Assembly: GCA_023389035.1 (NCBI GenBank)
Contig: JAEWFC010000015.1
Span: forward strand, 124,001 to 188,000
Length of the DNA: 64,000 nt
Direction of reading: 5' to 3'
Origin: Acidobacteriota bacterium
GTDB lineage: Bacteria > Acidobacteriota > Blastocatellia > Pyrinomonadales > Pyrinomonadaceae
Every line of letters starts with the position of its first letter. The first letter of the stretch is position 1. A program made the translations under genes and the position numbers. Positions 15,724 to 24,537 of this stretch are shown piece by piece. The notes below the pieces were generated by a model. That model saw only the letters and a list, made by a program, of their open reading frames with translations. It was not told the origin of the DNA and searched no databases.

Positions 15724-16349
15724 ATTATAGCCTTGGCAAGTAGCCGCAGTTCATCAGGATCGTTCAGTGATCTGATCGCAGCGAATCCAGCTGCACCGGT
15801 ATCGAGAATCTCTCTATAGTTTCTTGCACTGATCCCGCCGAGTCCGAGCACAGGCAGTTCTGGCACGGAGATAACGGCTGCGATCAAACCATCGACACGG
15901 ACCGCAGGACCTTTATTCGGGGTGGCGAAAACGGGACCGAAAAAAGCGTAGTCTGCACCCGATTCGTTTGCGTGCTGCAGCTCGAGATCATTGTGTGTCG
16001 ACGCGCCGATCAAGAAGTGTTCGGGCACTACATGCCGAATGTCTTGAACGTCGAACGAGTCGGACGGGAGATGCACTCCGTTCGCTTCAGCGGCGACGGC
16101 GACATCGAGGCGGTCATTAACTATGATCTCAACTCCGGTCCCTGCCGCAGCGGTAACGACCGATCTAACGAGTTCGAAAAGCAGCCTTCCGGATAGCTTT
16201 TTTTCGCGGATCTGGAGAAGGGACACACCGGCCTTTACTGCCGGCACGATCAGAGCCTTAATTGATGAACTGTATTCCTGGAAGTTTTCGGGTGTCGCGT
16301 TCCCCGGCGTGATCAGGCAAATGATGGGGCGTTCGCGCGAAATCCTCAT
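15720..16349 (-). CDS. thiE: Thiamine-phosphate synthase (TenI-like family)
   Basis: 209 aa TIM barrel that would join HMP-pyrophosphate to thiazole phosphate. Visible are LLQIREKKLSGR near residues 45-56, VEIIVNDRLDVAVAAEANGV near 74-93, and the phosphate-binding VLGLGGISARNY near 170. Coupling to thiD by a 4-bp overlap supports ThiE over the paralogue TenI, though TenI cannot be fully excluded. It also overlaps the stop of the small membrane protein upstream. Confidence 0.85.
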   Translation of the reverse strand: MRISRERPIICLITPGNATPENFQEYSSSIKALIVPAVKAGVSLLQIREKKLSGRLLFELVRSVVTAAAGTGVEIIVNDRLDVAVAAEANGVHLPSDSFDVQDIRHVVPEHFLIGASTHNDLELQHANESGADYAFFGPVFATPNKGPAVRVDGLIAAVISVPELPVLGLGGISARNYREILDTGAAGFAAIRSLNDPDELRLLAKAII

Positions 16350-16642
16350 CGCTTCGGGCGTTCCTGCTGGCCCTGCAGCATCGCAACGCTCTTCTTAAAG
16401 TTAACCGCTTCCCAGATGCCGATAAAGATGTTGACGACGCCCAGGCCCGTGACCGCTCCGCGCACCCAGTTCGAAGCTACTGTACGCTGCAGCGAAGGAA
16501 GGCCGCTCTTGTCCGCTAAGAAGACCAACAAGTGATTCTCTCCCCAACTTCCAAAGATCGTGTCCCAAGGCGACAGGATGAGGTACGAGCCCAAAAGCAT
16601 GCAGAGCAGAATAAAAAAAATGACGGTCAGTTTTTCAACCAT
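16346..16642 (-). CDS. Small membrane protein, unknown function
   Basis: 98 aa from ATG 16642; a TTG at 16699 overlapping the TPR stop would add 19 residues and cannot be excluded. One N-terminal membrane segment (LTVIFFILLCMLLGSYLIL) and a weaker second one (GAVTGLGVVNIFIGIWEAV) flank a short loop. It sits between a TPR gene and thiE with 4-bp coupling to thiE, so co-transcription is likely. No family recognised. Confidence 0.7.
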   Translation of the reverse strand: MVEKLTVIFFILLCMLLGSYLILSPWDTIFGSWGENHLLVFLADKSGLPSLQRTVASNWVRGAVTGLGVVNIFIGIWEAVNFKKSVAMLQGQQERPKR

Positions 16643-16695
16643 TCCGTCAAAGTATAACTCTATTATGAAGACGCGGACAACCGAATTGTCGGCGA

Positions 16696-18759
16696 TCAAA
16701 CGGTCGCGATCAAGCTATTGACGCGTTCCGAAACGTCACGGAAATTGATGTTCTCAGCGTAAACCTGCTCAAAGTATTTCGCAGCATTCTCACGGTCTCT
16801 ATCTGCGTCGTATGCCATTGCGAGCTCATACCAGATGCCGAGGCGTTCGTCGTCCGAAATGTTCGAGTTTTCCAACGTCTTTTGGAACCAACGTACTGCG
16901 AGGTTTGGCCTGCCAAGCTGCATAAAGCAGTGGCCTAAGAGGTTCGCACACTGGAAGAAACGACGGGTGCCGTCATCAGGTTCTACCAATGAGATCGCAT
17001 GCTGAAATTCTTTGATCGATTCCTCGAGCAGATACATTTCCTGATACGCGACTGCCGTATTGTAGTGCGTCTCAAAATCGTCATCGACAGTCGCGGAAGC
17101 GGCCTCATCAAGTCCCAATTCGTTTCTTAGGTCATTCAGGTCGAAAGTGCCGCTGATCACGCCCGGATCAAGAACGACCTCATGCGAGACGTTGGCTGGC
17201 TGAGGCTCAGCAACAAATTCCTCAACCGGCCCGCCGAGCATTGACCGCAGCTCGCCGACCTCGGCTATTTCTCCGTAAGTCTCCGCAAGTTCATCGATAG
17301 CCTTTTCTGCAATATCCACATACCCGCTCTCAATGTAAAACCGAATGCTCTCGACCTCTTTCCGAAGCTTGTCTGCCGGAAGCTCAGGCGTGAGCATTTC
17401 GAGTCCTTCATGCGGATCGGAGATCTCAGGGTCAGTTTCTTCCGGCGCAAAGGTCTCAAGAGCAAAACTCAGGTCGGCGGACGCTCGAGCTTCCGCTGGC
17501 TCGTTAAGTATCTCGGAACGAGATACTTTCGCCTTAGCAGCAAATCGTTTGTCGAACAGGCTTTCACTTTGCGGTTCGTCCGAAATGCCCTGCAGGATGT
17601 TGATCTCCTTCAACCGACCGGCATAGTCCTCATTCTGAGGAGCGACCATCACCAATTGTGAAAGCGCCCACCGCTCGTCATCAATGGATCCACCGGACCT
17701 TGCAGCTTCCGCGAGTCTTGTAAGGGCGTCTCGGAATCCGGCGTCATCCTTAAGCCAGGAACAACATCTGACCATCATCCGCAGGGCGTCGACGTGTTCC
17801 GCCGCTTGTTCTAGAACTGAAGATACGGCAGCTTTTAGTTCCTCGGCTCTGCCATCCATCAAGAGGTGCTCGGCCGCCATCGCCAAAACCCGAGCCGCGG
17901 CTTGTGGGTTGGTCGATGCAATGTACAGATGGCCAAGATCGAGAAGTTTGGGAAAGCACGAAGGGTCCGTTTCAAGCAGTTCTACGAGGGAATCTTCAGC
18001 CGATTGGAGATCGCCGGAACGAACGTAGCAGTCCACTTGCAGCGAATGCAGATCCCCGTTGTGCTTATCAGCCAGGCGGAGCTCGCGAAGTTTCTCCAAC
18101 GCGAGGTCGCCTTTATTGCAGGTGAATGCAGCCTCGATGTATTCGGTGAGTACTGAACTCTCCGGGACTGCGACCTGAAGAGCTTTGTCGAATGAATTGT
18201 ATGCGCTGTCCTGCTCGCCGAGCTTCGCGAAGCGGCGGCCGGCTTCTGCAAATGCGGAGGCCGCTTCTTCATTGGAACCCTCAGCCAGAAATCCTTGGGC
18301 GATTGTCGAGAATGCCTCGGCGTTATGCGGGTCAAGCTCCGCAATGTGTTTCCACATCGCAAGTGCCTCGATCTTTTTCCCGGCACGCTCATAGTGAGCG
18401 GCCAGTTGTTCGTACTGTGATCTCGATTCCTTTATCGAACCCTTTTCGCGGTACAACTCGGCGAGCCGTTCCATGACCTCGAGCGAATGCGGGTTGATGC
18501 GAGCGATCTTGTTATAGATAGCGATAGCCTTTTGGGCGAAACCTTGTTTGCCGTAGTGTTCAGCAACGGCCTTGTAGCAATCGACAGCCTGCGAGGTCTC
18601 AGCATTCTTGACATACAGATCACCAAGCATGTTCATTGTGCTGAAATCGCGTGGGTCATTTGCTACGACCTGGCGGAACTCACCGATGGCCAGACCGATC
18701 TTTCCCTGGGCGAGAAATTTTTCGGCATTTCGCATTGCCCTTGTCTTATCGAAGCTCAT
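16696..18759 (-). CDS. Tetratricopeptide-repeat protein
   Basis: 687 aa, almost wholly TPR-like. Clear repeats run through residues about 10-250 (for example AIAIYNKIARINPHSLEVME, AEAFSTIAQGFLAEGSNEEA) and again at about 580-680 (YNTAVAYQEMYLLEESIKEF). An acidic, less ordered linker spans about 400-470. No signal peptide or catalytic motif, so it is probably a cytoplasmic scaffold. It is the first gene of the reverse-strand run leading to thiE-thiD, and its upstream region carries a strong inverted repeat (18894-18920). Confidence 0.85.
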   Translation of the reverse strand: MSFDKTRAMRNAEKFLAQGKIGLAIGEFRQVVANDPRDFSTMNMLGDLYVKNAETSQAVDCYKAVAEHYGKQGFAQKAIAIYNKIARINPHSLEVMERLAELYREKGSIKESRSQYEQLAAHYERAGKKIEALAMWKHIAELDPHNAEAFSTIAQGFLAEGSNEEAASAFAEAGRRFAKLGEQDSAYNSFDKALQVAVPESSVLTEYIEAAFTCNKGDLALEKLRELRLADKHNGDLHSLQVDCYVRSGDLQSAEDSLVELLETDPSCFPKLLDLGHLYIASTNPQAAARVLAMAAEHLLMDGRAEELKAAVSSVLEQAAEHVDALRMMVRCCSWLKDDAGFRDALTRLAEAARSGGSIDDERWALSQLVMVAPQNEDYAGRLKEINILQGISDEPQSESLFDKRFAAKAKVSRSEILNEPAEARASADLSFALETFAPEETDPEISDPHEGLEMLTPELPADKLRKEVESIRFYIESGYVDIAEKAIDELAETYGEIAEVGELRSMLGGPVEEFVAEPQPANVSHEVVLDPGVISGTFDLNDLRNELGLDEAASATVDDDFETHYNTAVAYQEMYLLEESIKEFQHAISLVEPDDGTRRFFQCANLLGHCFMQLGRPNLAVRWFQKTLENSNISDDERLGIWYELAMAYDADRDRENAAKYFEQVYAENINFRDVSERVNSLIATV

Positions 18760-18893
18760 GTTGGGTCAATAATTTCGCCTTTGGATGACGGGTGGGGAAG
18801 CAGGTAAGCTGTGTAAGCGTTGCCTTTACTCAGTCACGTAGGCTTGAGATAGCTGTACGACCTACATCATCAAAGTAGCACGCGGTGCAAAAA

Positions 18894-18920
18894 ATTGTCA
18901 AACATTTTTGACAATGTTTG
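18894..18920. promoter_or_regulatory. Two interlocking inverted repeats between divergent genes
   Basis: ATTGTCAAA/TTTGACAAT (18894-18902 with 18907-18915, 4-nt centre) is a perfect 9-bp dyad. CAAACATT/AATGTTTG (18899-18906 with 18913-18920, 6-nt centre) is a perfect 8-bp dyad using the same bases. It lies in the 252-bp gap between the divergent TPR gene and the nucleotidyltransferase. A transcription-factor operator is the likely meaning. Confidence 0.55.
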
Positions 18921-19011
18921 TAACCGCCACTGGCTCTCCGGATGATCGTTTTGATTTTAACGAGACATTTTTCATAATCTTTGTTTTCGACACGAACGTT
19001 CTCAAGCCGTT

Positions 19012-20052
19012 ATGAAAGCTTTGATCTTGGCAGGTGGACGCGGTACGCGTTTACGACCCTTGACCGTTTACACGCCGAAACCAGTCGTTCCGGTTGTTAA
19101 CCGCCCATTCCTATTGTTTCAGATCGACATTCTCCGTCGGGCCGGTATCAGCGACATCACGCTTTCCCTTAGCTATCAGCCGGGCAAGATCGAAGACGTT
19201 CTCGGAGACGGCACTGAGTACGGCGTAAGTCTTACATACGTGACCGAACCGAACCCGATGGGAACCGGCGGTGCATACAAGTACGCTGCAGGCGAGAGCA
19301 AGGAACCGATCATTGTGTTCAACGGCGACATCCTGACCGACCTGGATGTTGCCCGGATGGTCGCACACCACGGCGAATCAAAGGCTGCAGCTACGATAGC
19401 TCTAACTCCGGTCGACGATCCTTCACGTTATGGACTCGTAGTCACTAACGATCGCGGCGCGGTCGAGCGATTCCTCGAGAAGCCGAAAGCGGAAGACCTC
19501 GCCTCGCTGCCGACAAACATGATAAATGCGGGAATTTATATCCTCGACGCTAAGATCTTGGACCTGATCCCGGAGGGTGAGAACTATTCATTCGAGTACA
19601 ACGTGTTCCCTGCAATTCTGGAAAAGGACCTGCCATTCTCATCGTTTTCGCTAGCAGACGCATATTGGCGGGATATCGGTACGCCCGAAAGCTATCTTGA
19701 GGCTCATCTGGACTTTATCGGCGGCCGGATCACGGGGTTTGAGGCGATCAGCAGCGGCGACGCAGAAATAGCCACGTCAGCTGAGATTGACGGCCGTTCG
19801 GTTATCGGTGAGGGATGCGTGATCAAACCGGGGGCTCAGGTCATTAACTCAGTCCTCGGGCCCGGAGTTCACGTTGATGAAAAGGCGGTGATCGAGAGCT
19901 CCGTTCTTTGGGCACACAGTCGCATCTCGTCATCAGCACAAATTGAACGGTCGATACTGGGCCGCGGATGCCATGTCGGCCGGAATGTTACGGTCCGTAC
20001 TGGCAGCGTGCTTGGCGACAAGGCCTCGCTTCCGGACTACTCAAGGGTCTAG
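19012..20052 (+). CDS. Sugar-phosphate nucleotidyltransferase (mannose-1-phosphate guanylyltransferase-like)
   Basis: 346 aa. The N-terminal domain starts MKALILAGGRGTRLRPLT, the nucleotide-binding signature, with PKPVVPVVNRPFL after it and FNGDILTDLD near residue 103 as the metal site. WRDIGTPESYLEAH near 222 is typical of GDP-mannose pyrophosphorylases. The C-terminus is a left-handed beta-helix (VIGEGCVIKPGAQVINSVLG). It makes a nucleotide sugar for glycan synthesis; the exact base and sugar are not certain. mutM starts 3 bp after its stop. Confidence 0.88.
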   Translation: MKALILAGGRGTRLRPLTVYTPKPVVPVVNRPFLLFQIDILRRAGISDITLSLSYQPGKIEDVLGDGTEYGVSLTYVTEPNPMGTGGAYKYAAGESKEPIIVFNGDILTDLDVARMVAHHGESKAAATIALTPVDDPSRYGLVVTNDRGAVERFLEKPKAEDLASLPTNMINAGIYILDAKILDLIPEGENYSFEYNVFPAILEKDLPFSSFSLADAYWRDIGTPESYLEAHLDFIGGRITGFEAISSGDAEIATSAEIDGRSVIGEGCVIKPGAQVINSVLGPGVHVDEKAVIESSVLWAHSRISSSAQIERSILGRGCHVGRNVTVRTGSVLGDKASLPDYSRV

Positions 20053-20054
20053 AA

Positions 20055-20882
20055 ATGCCCGAACTTCCCGAGGTCGAAACTGTTGCGGCTCAACTGCGAA
20101 AGCTGATCACCGGCTCGCGCATTGCCACGGCTTCCCTTCTGCGACAGCGGTTGGCCCCGCATACGAGTCCCGAAGAGTTTCACGATCTGCTGGCCGGCTC
20201 GGTTATTTCCCGGATCCAACGACGCGGCAAATATATTCTGATCGACCTCGATAACGACCGGACGCTTATGGTGCATCTACGAATGAGCGGTCGTTTTATG
20301 CTGCTAGCTGAAGAGGACGACGAACCGAAATTCACCCACGCACGGTTTCAGCTGGCCGGCGGCAAGAAGCTCCTGTTTCAGGATCAGCGGCATTTCGGTT
20401 TTATGCGGATAGTCGAGAACACTGCCGTTCATTCGGGACCCGAGATCAGCAAATTAGCACCTGAACCGTTCTCAGATGAGTTCAGCGCGGAATATCTCCA
20501 CTCGACCGCAAAGCGTTCGGCTCGGCCGATCAAGGAGTTTCTGCTTGATCAAACCAAGGTGTGTGGTGTGGGGAATATTTATGCGTCCGAATCTCTTTTT
20601 CTTTCGGGTATTGATCCGCGTAAGCGTGCTAATAAACTGACGAAACCGAAGGCCTTACAGCTTCGCGACGACATTCGCGGTGTCCTTGGCGAGACGCTTG
20701 AGTTGGGGGCAACAATGCCGATCGACCCTGCGAATATCGGTGGAAGCATTTACGGCGATTCTGGTACTGAGTGGCGCGTGTACGGGCGCGAAGGCCGGCC
20801 GTGCCCCAACTGCGGCGAGGTGATCAGGCGTGTCATTCAGGCCGGCCGTTCGACATTCTTCTGCCGAAAATGTCAGCGTTAA
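20055..20882 (+). CDS. mutM: Formamidopyrimidine-DNA glycosylase
   Basis: 275 aa. Removes 8-oxoguanine and other oxidised purines and nicks the strand. Start ATG 20055 is certain because the mature N-terminus must be PELPEVE, whose proline is the catalytic nucleophile and whose glutamate acts in catalysis. LMVHLRMSGRF near residue 75 and the zinc finger CPNCG ... FFCRKCQR at the C-terminus complete the family. It is coupled to the nucleotidyltransferase. Confidence 0.97.
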   Translation: MPELPEVETVAAQLRKLITGSRIATASLLRQRLAPHTSPEEFHDLLAGSVISRIQRRGKYILIDLDNDRTLMVHLRMSGRFMLLAEEDDEPKFTHARFQLAGGKKLLFQDQRHFGFMRIVENTAVHSGPEISKLAPEPFSDEFSAEYLHSTAKRSARPIKEFLLDQTKVCGVGNIYASESLFLSGIDPRKRANKLTKPKALQLRDDIRGVLGETLELGATMPIDPANIGGSIYGDSGTEWRVYGREGRPCPNCGEVIRRVIQAGRSTFFCRKCQR

Positions 20883-20900
20883 TACCTGAGCCGCGGGTGC

Positions 20901-20929
20901 TTGACAGTGACCCATTTAAGTCGCATCAT
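20901..20929 (+). promoter_or_regulatory. Candidate promoter of the SAM-II-controlled gene
   Basis: A perfect TTGACA (20901-20906) is followed after exactly 17 bp by CATCAT (20924-20929; four of six matches to TATAAT). A start site near 20936 would put the riboswitch at the very 5' end of the transcript. Confidence 0.5.
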
Positions 20930-20940
20930 TCGTTTAATAC

Positions 20941-20990
20941 ATCGTGGTGAGTTATTGCGACTTGCGACCACGTTAAATAATCAGCTAAAC
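20941..20990 (+). promoter_or_regulatory. SAM-II riboswitch
   Basis: The sequence carries the SAM-II landmarks in order: P1 5' strand CGTGG followed by TGA, then ACTTGCGA, P1 3' strand CCACG, then GTTAAATAA, then AGCTAAA, which forms the 3' pseudoknot strand. Spacing and conserved bases match my recollection of the metA/metX SAM-II aptamers. Its position before a methionine-synthesis gene fits. A terminator 29 nt later suggests control by transcription termination. Confidence 0.85.
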
Positions 20991-21018
20991 AGCCATTCAC
21001 AGAAGTGTTTTTCGATGG

Positions 21019-21048
21019 GTCTCGCTGTTTGGCGAGGCTTTTTGTTTT
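21019..21048 (+). terminator. Riboswitch-linked intrinsic terminator
   Basis: A 7-bp stem GTCTCGC/GCGAGGC (21019-21025 with 21032-21038, one G-T pair) closes a 6-nt loop and is followed by TTTTTGTTTT. It lies 40 bp before the ATG of the controlled gene, the right place for SAM-induced attenuation. Confidence 0.8.
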
Positions 21049-21087
21049 GGGCTTTGTCCCGCGGCCTTGATCGGGCCGACCAGCGAT

Positions 21088-22962
21088 ATGAAACCTTTTC
21101 GCGAACTGATCGAAGATGACGGCGTCTACGTTTTTGACGGAGCTGTCGGCACGCGTCTTTATGACAAAGGCGTTTACATAAACCGGAGTTACGACGAGCT
21201 GAATCTCACCTCGCCCGACCTCGTTCGCGAGGTTCACGAGGAATACGTGAAAGCGGGTGCCGATATCATCGAAACGAACTCGTTCGGGGCGACCCGCCAT
21301 AAACTGCAGCCCTACGGCCTGGAAGAAAAGGTTCGCGAGCTGAATCGCTCGTCCGCAGCGATCGCTCGTCAGGCAGCCGGAGACAAAGCCTACGTTGCAG
21401 GAGCGATCGGGCCGCTCGGGATTCGCATTGAACCCCTTGGGCCGACGTCTTACGACGAGGCACGCGACCTATTCAAGGAACAGGTAGAAGGCCTGATCGA
21501 GGGCGGTGTGGACCTTTTCGTTTTGGAGACCTTCTCGGAGCTCGATGTGATCGAGCAGGCGATTCGCGCGGTGCGTTATGTAAGCGATCTCCCGATCATC
21601 GCCCAGATGACGATCCAGCCTGATGGTGCCACAACGTTCGGCACGACTCCTGAGGTCTTCACCTCACGGCTCGATGAACTCGGCGTGGACGTGATCGGCC
21701 TCAATTGCGGTATGGGCCCAAGCCACGTTCTCAGTGCTCTTGAGGTAATGCGAGAGGTCACCGAAAAACCGCTGTCCGCACAGCCGAACGCAGGTTTGCC
21801 GCGGGACGTTCAGGGCCGGCAGTTTTACATGGGCTCGCCGGAATATATGGCGACGTACGCACGACGTTTCGTTCAGGCGGGTGCTAAGTTCGTCGGCGGC
21901 TGCTGCGGTACTACTCCAACGCACATCAAGATAATCGCTGACTCGATCCGCTCGATAAGCCCCAGAAAGGCGAAAAGTTTCGCGACATCAAAGGTCGCCG
22001 AAGTCGTCGAACTGCAGCCGCCCGATATTCAGGTCGTCGATCCCGAGGCACGGTCAAACTGGTCACGAAAGGTCGCTCGCGGCGAGTTTGTAACCTCTGT
22101 TGAGGTCCTGCCGCCGAAGGGCTGCGATGCTGAAAGCACGCTCGACTCGATCCGCTTGCTAAAGGCGGCAGGCGTTGACGCTGTAAATATTCCCGATGGC
22201 CCGCGGGCACAGACGAGAATGTCGGCCCAAGCGACCGCGGTGCTCGTGGAACGCGAGATCGGTATCGAGGCCGTTCTCCATTATTGCTGCCGCGACAGAA
22301 ACCTTCTCGGAATGATGTCGGACCTGCTTGGGGCTGCGGCTCTTGATCTGCATAATCTGCTGATCATTACAGGCGATCCGCCAAAGATGGGCCCGTATCC
22401 GGATGCCACCGCGGTTTTTGATATCGACGCGATCGGCCTGACCAACATGGTCAACAAGCTCAATCACGGGATGGACATCGGCAACAACCCGATCGGCAAG
22501 CCGACGGCATTTTCGATCGGCGTCGGAGTCAATCCGGGTGCCGTAAATCTCGAAGAAGAGATCCGCCGTTTCGAATGGAAGGTCGAGGCCGGTGCCGAAT
22601 ATGCCATCACGCAGCCGGTGTTCGATACGGAACAGTTGCGGTCGTTCATTGATCGCATCGCACACGTAAAGATACCGATCATCGCCGGCATCTGGCCGCT
22701 TGTGAGCTTTCGCAACGCTGAATTCCTGCATAACGAAGTGCCGGGCGTGAATGTCACGCCGGAGATCCTCGAACGAATGCGGATCGCGTCTGAGAAAAGC
22801 AAGGATGACGCTCGCGAGGAAGGCATTGCGATCGCACGCGAATCGCTGCTCGAGGTTCGCGATCTGATCGCAGGAGTTCAGGTCTCGGCACCATTCGGGA
22901 ACGTCAAATACGCCCTTCAGGTCTTTGATGTGCTAGGGACCTTGCAGGCCGAAGCCGCGTAA
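21088..22962 (+). CDS. Bifunctional homocysteine S-methyltransferase / methylenetetrahydrofolate reductase
   Basis: 624 aa from ATG 21088; a TTG seven codons earlier would lie closer to the terminator. Residues about 1-290 are a homocysteine methyltransferase domain: VFDGAVGTRLYDKG, IETNSFGATRHKL and the zinc-binding FVGGCCGTTPTHI. Residues about 320-620 are a MetF-type FAD barrel (SVEVLPPKG, LLIITGDPPKMG, EAGAEYAITQPVFDTE). Together they make methyl-THF and methylate homocysteine, as in YitJ-type fusions. Regulation by the SAM-II riboswitch upstream closes the feedback loop. Confidence 0.93.
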   Translation: MKPFRELIEDDGVYVFDGAVGTRLYDKGVYINRSYDELNLTSPDLVREVHEEYVKAGADIIETNSFGATRHKLQPYGLEEKVRELNRSSAAIARQAAGDKAYVAGAIGPLGIRIEPLGPTSYDEARDLFKEQVEGLIEGGVDLFVLETFSELDVIEQAIRAVRYVSDLPIIAQMTIQPDGATTFGTTPEVFTSRLDELGVDVIGLNCGMGPSHVLSALEVMREVTEKPLSAQPNAGLPRDVQGRQFYMGSPEYMATYARRFVQAGAKFVGGCCGTTPTHIKIIADSIRSISPRKAKSFATSKVAEVVELQPPDIQVVDPEARSNWSRKVARGEFVTSVEVLPPKGCDAESTLDSIRLLKAAGVDAVNIPDGPRAQTRMSAQATAVLVEREIGIEAVLHYCCRDRNLLGMMSDLLGAAALDLHNLLIITGDPPKMGPYPDATAVFDIDAIGLTNMVNKLNHGMDIGNNPIGKPTAFSIGVGVNPGAVNLEEEIRRFEWKVEAGAEYAITQPVFDTEQLRSFIDRIAHVKIPIIAGIWPLVSFRNAEFLHNEVPGVNVTPEILERMRIASEKSKDDAREEGIAIARESLLEVRDLIAGVQVSAPFGNVKYALQVFDVLGTLQAEAA

Positions 22963-23037
22963 ACCTCAGCATCTAAACCAACCAAGCGGGCGAATTTGGT
23001 ATCATAGTTTCTACATTCCTCTTTGGACCGTAAGATT

Positions 23038-24303
23038 ATGACCAAACTAGCCCGATTTAACGCCATCTGTGCGGCCGCAATGCTCCTGACAATGTTTTCG
23101 GGAAGTATCGCCTTCGCACAGTCACGTCCGCAAAGGCCCGAAAGCCGTCCGGGTGACGGCAAACGCAATCAGCGGCCGACACCGAAGACTGAGGAAGAGC
23201 TCAAGAAAGAGGAAGAAGAACGCAAGCGGCTGGAGGAAGAGCGAAATGCCGTTGTCGCGGACGATATCGTCAAGATCGATACGAATGTGGTCAGTGTCGA
23301 CGCGGTGGTCGTAAACAAAAAGACCGGCCAGATAATTACCGGCCTCAAGCGTGAACAGTTCCAGGTTTTTGAAAACGGCGTTCAAAAGGACATCTCAAAC
23401 TTCGCGACGCCTGAAGCACCGATCACGGTCACACTGGTGCTTGAATACAGCAAATGGACCGAGATGTTCGGCAGTGCCCAGGGCGGCATTTTTGAGCCTG
23501 GAGTTTACGAGACCGTACGGCCCGTTGCTCATTTCCTCAGCGGATTTATCAAGCCGCCGGATGACTACGCCTCGGTGATCGCATTCGACATGCGGCCTAC
23601 TCCAATCACGGATTTTACCAACGATCCCGGCCGTATTCGGCAGACGATCGAGCTGCTGCTTCGAAATCAGCCTGCGTTTCGAGAGAACAACCTCTTTGAC
23701 GCCCTAAAATTTGCATTGATTGGCGGACGCGGCGATTCGGTCGTGCTAGAAAATTCCGAGAATCGCTACGCGGAATACGGCGGGATGGTTTCGGTCAACG
23801 CGAGACGGCGGGCGATCATTCTCGTTGCATCCGGCATAGATACTTTCAGCAAGACGAATTACGGCGAGATCAGGAAGGTGATCCAGGAAGCCGGCGTGCC
23901 GATCTACATCATCAGCACGGGAAATCTGTTCTACAAACGATACGAGCACCTGCTGGGACCGACCGATACGATAACCGGTGCTCCGGGCCGAATGACCTTC
24001 CTGCAGGCAAAGAACGCGATGAACACGTTCGCAAAGGAATCCGGCGGGGTACATTACGAAATGACGTTCCCGAGCGAGATACCGACCTACTTGCAGAACA
24101 TCAACGGCCTGCTCCGCAATCAGTACAGCCTGGCTTACGAACTGGCGGAAAAGCACGAACCCGGAAAGCGTTACAAGCTCGAGGTAAAGGTTGATGTCGA
24201 CGGCGACGGTACGACCGATGAAAAGCAGTTCGTTGTCCAGCATCGCCCCGCCGTTTACACGCAGACCGAAAAGGAACGCAACGCGGGACAGAAAAAGAAC
24301 TAA
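23038..24303 (+). CDS. Secreted VWA-domain protein, acidobacterial type
   Basis: 421 aa from ATG 23038. Signal peptide AAAMLLTMFSGSIAFAQ, a charged low-complexity stretch (PKTEEELKKEEEERKRLEEE), then a TonB-box-like/Ig-like strand region (VSVDAVVVNKKTGQIITGL) and a von Willebrand factor A domain. The pattern matches the VWFA-related family largely restricted to Acidobacteriota (TIGR03436-like). The MIDAS is incomplete: TLVLEYSKWTEMF stands where D-x-S-x-S is expected. Probably an extracellular or periplasmic binding protein; its partner is unknown. Confidence 0.82.
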   Translation: MTKLARFNAICAAAMLLTMFSGSIAFAQSRPQRPESRPGDGKRNQRPTPKTEEELKKEEEERKRLEEERNAVVADDIVKIDTNVVSVDAVVVNKKTGQIITGLKREQFQVFENGVQKDISNFATPEAPITVTLVLEYSKWTEMFGSAQGGIFEPGVYETVRPVAHFLSGFIKPPDDYASVIAFDMRPTPITDFTNDPGRIRQTIELLLRNQPAFRENNLFDALKFALIGGRGDSVVLENSENRYAEYGGMVSVNARRRAIILVASGIDTFSKTNYGEIRKVIQEAGVPIYIISTGNLFYKRYEHLLGPTDTITGAPGRMTFLQAKNAMNTFAKESGGVHYEMTFPSEIPTYLQNINGLLRNQYSLAYELAEKHEPGKRYKLEVKVDVDGDGTTDEKQFVVQHRPAVYTQTEKERNAGQKKN

Positions 24304-24537
24304 GCCGCCATCACCTCTGAGCCTGGATCGCTTGCTTTCCAGTCTCCTTACCAGGATAGCTCACGCAAGATACCTAAAATAGGAGTGTTCAGCTTTCCGA
24401 CGGGACGGCAAAATCGTTCTGCGAGTCGGCAGAATGACTTTTCCGGATCGTATTTCGGAGAATTCGGTGATAGACCGATCGCAGGCGAAATAATTGTTAA
24501 CTTTTCGGCCTAACTGGTATTCTAATTGATCGTACTT

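Noticed and set aside
14902..18759. TPP riboswitch for the thi genes
   Set aside because: I looked for CTGAGA and the ACCTGATCTGG-type landmarks upstream of the operon and of thiE; none found.
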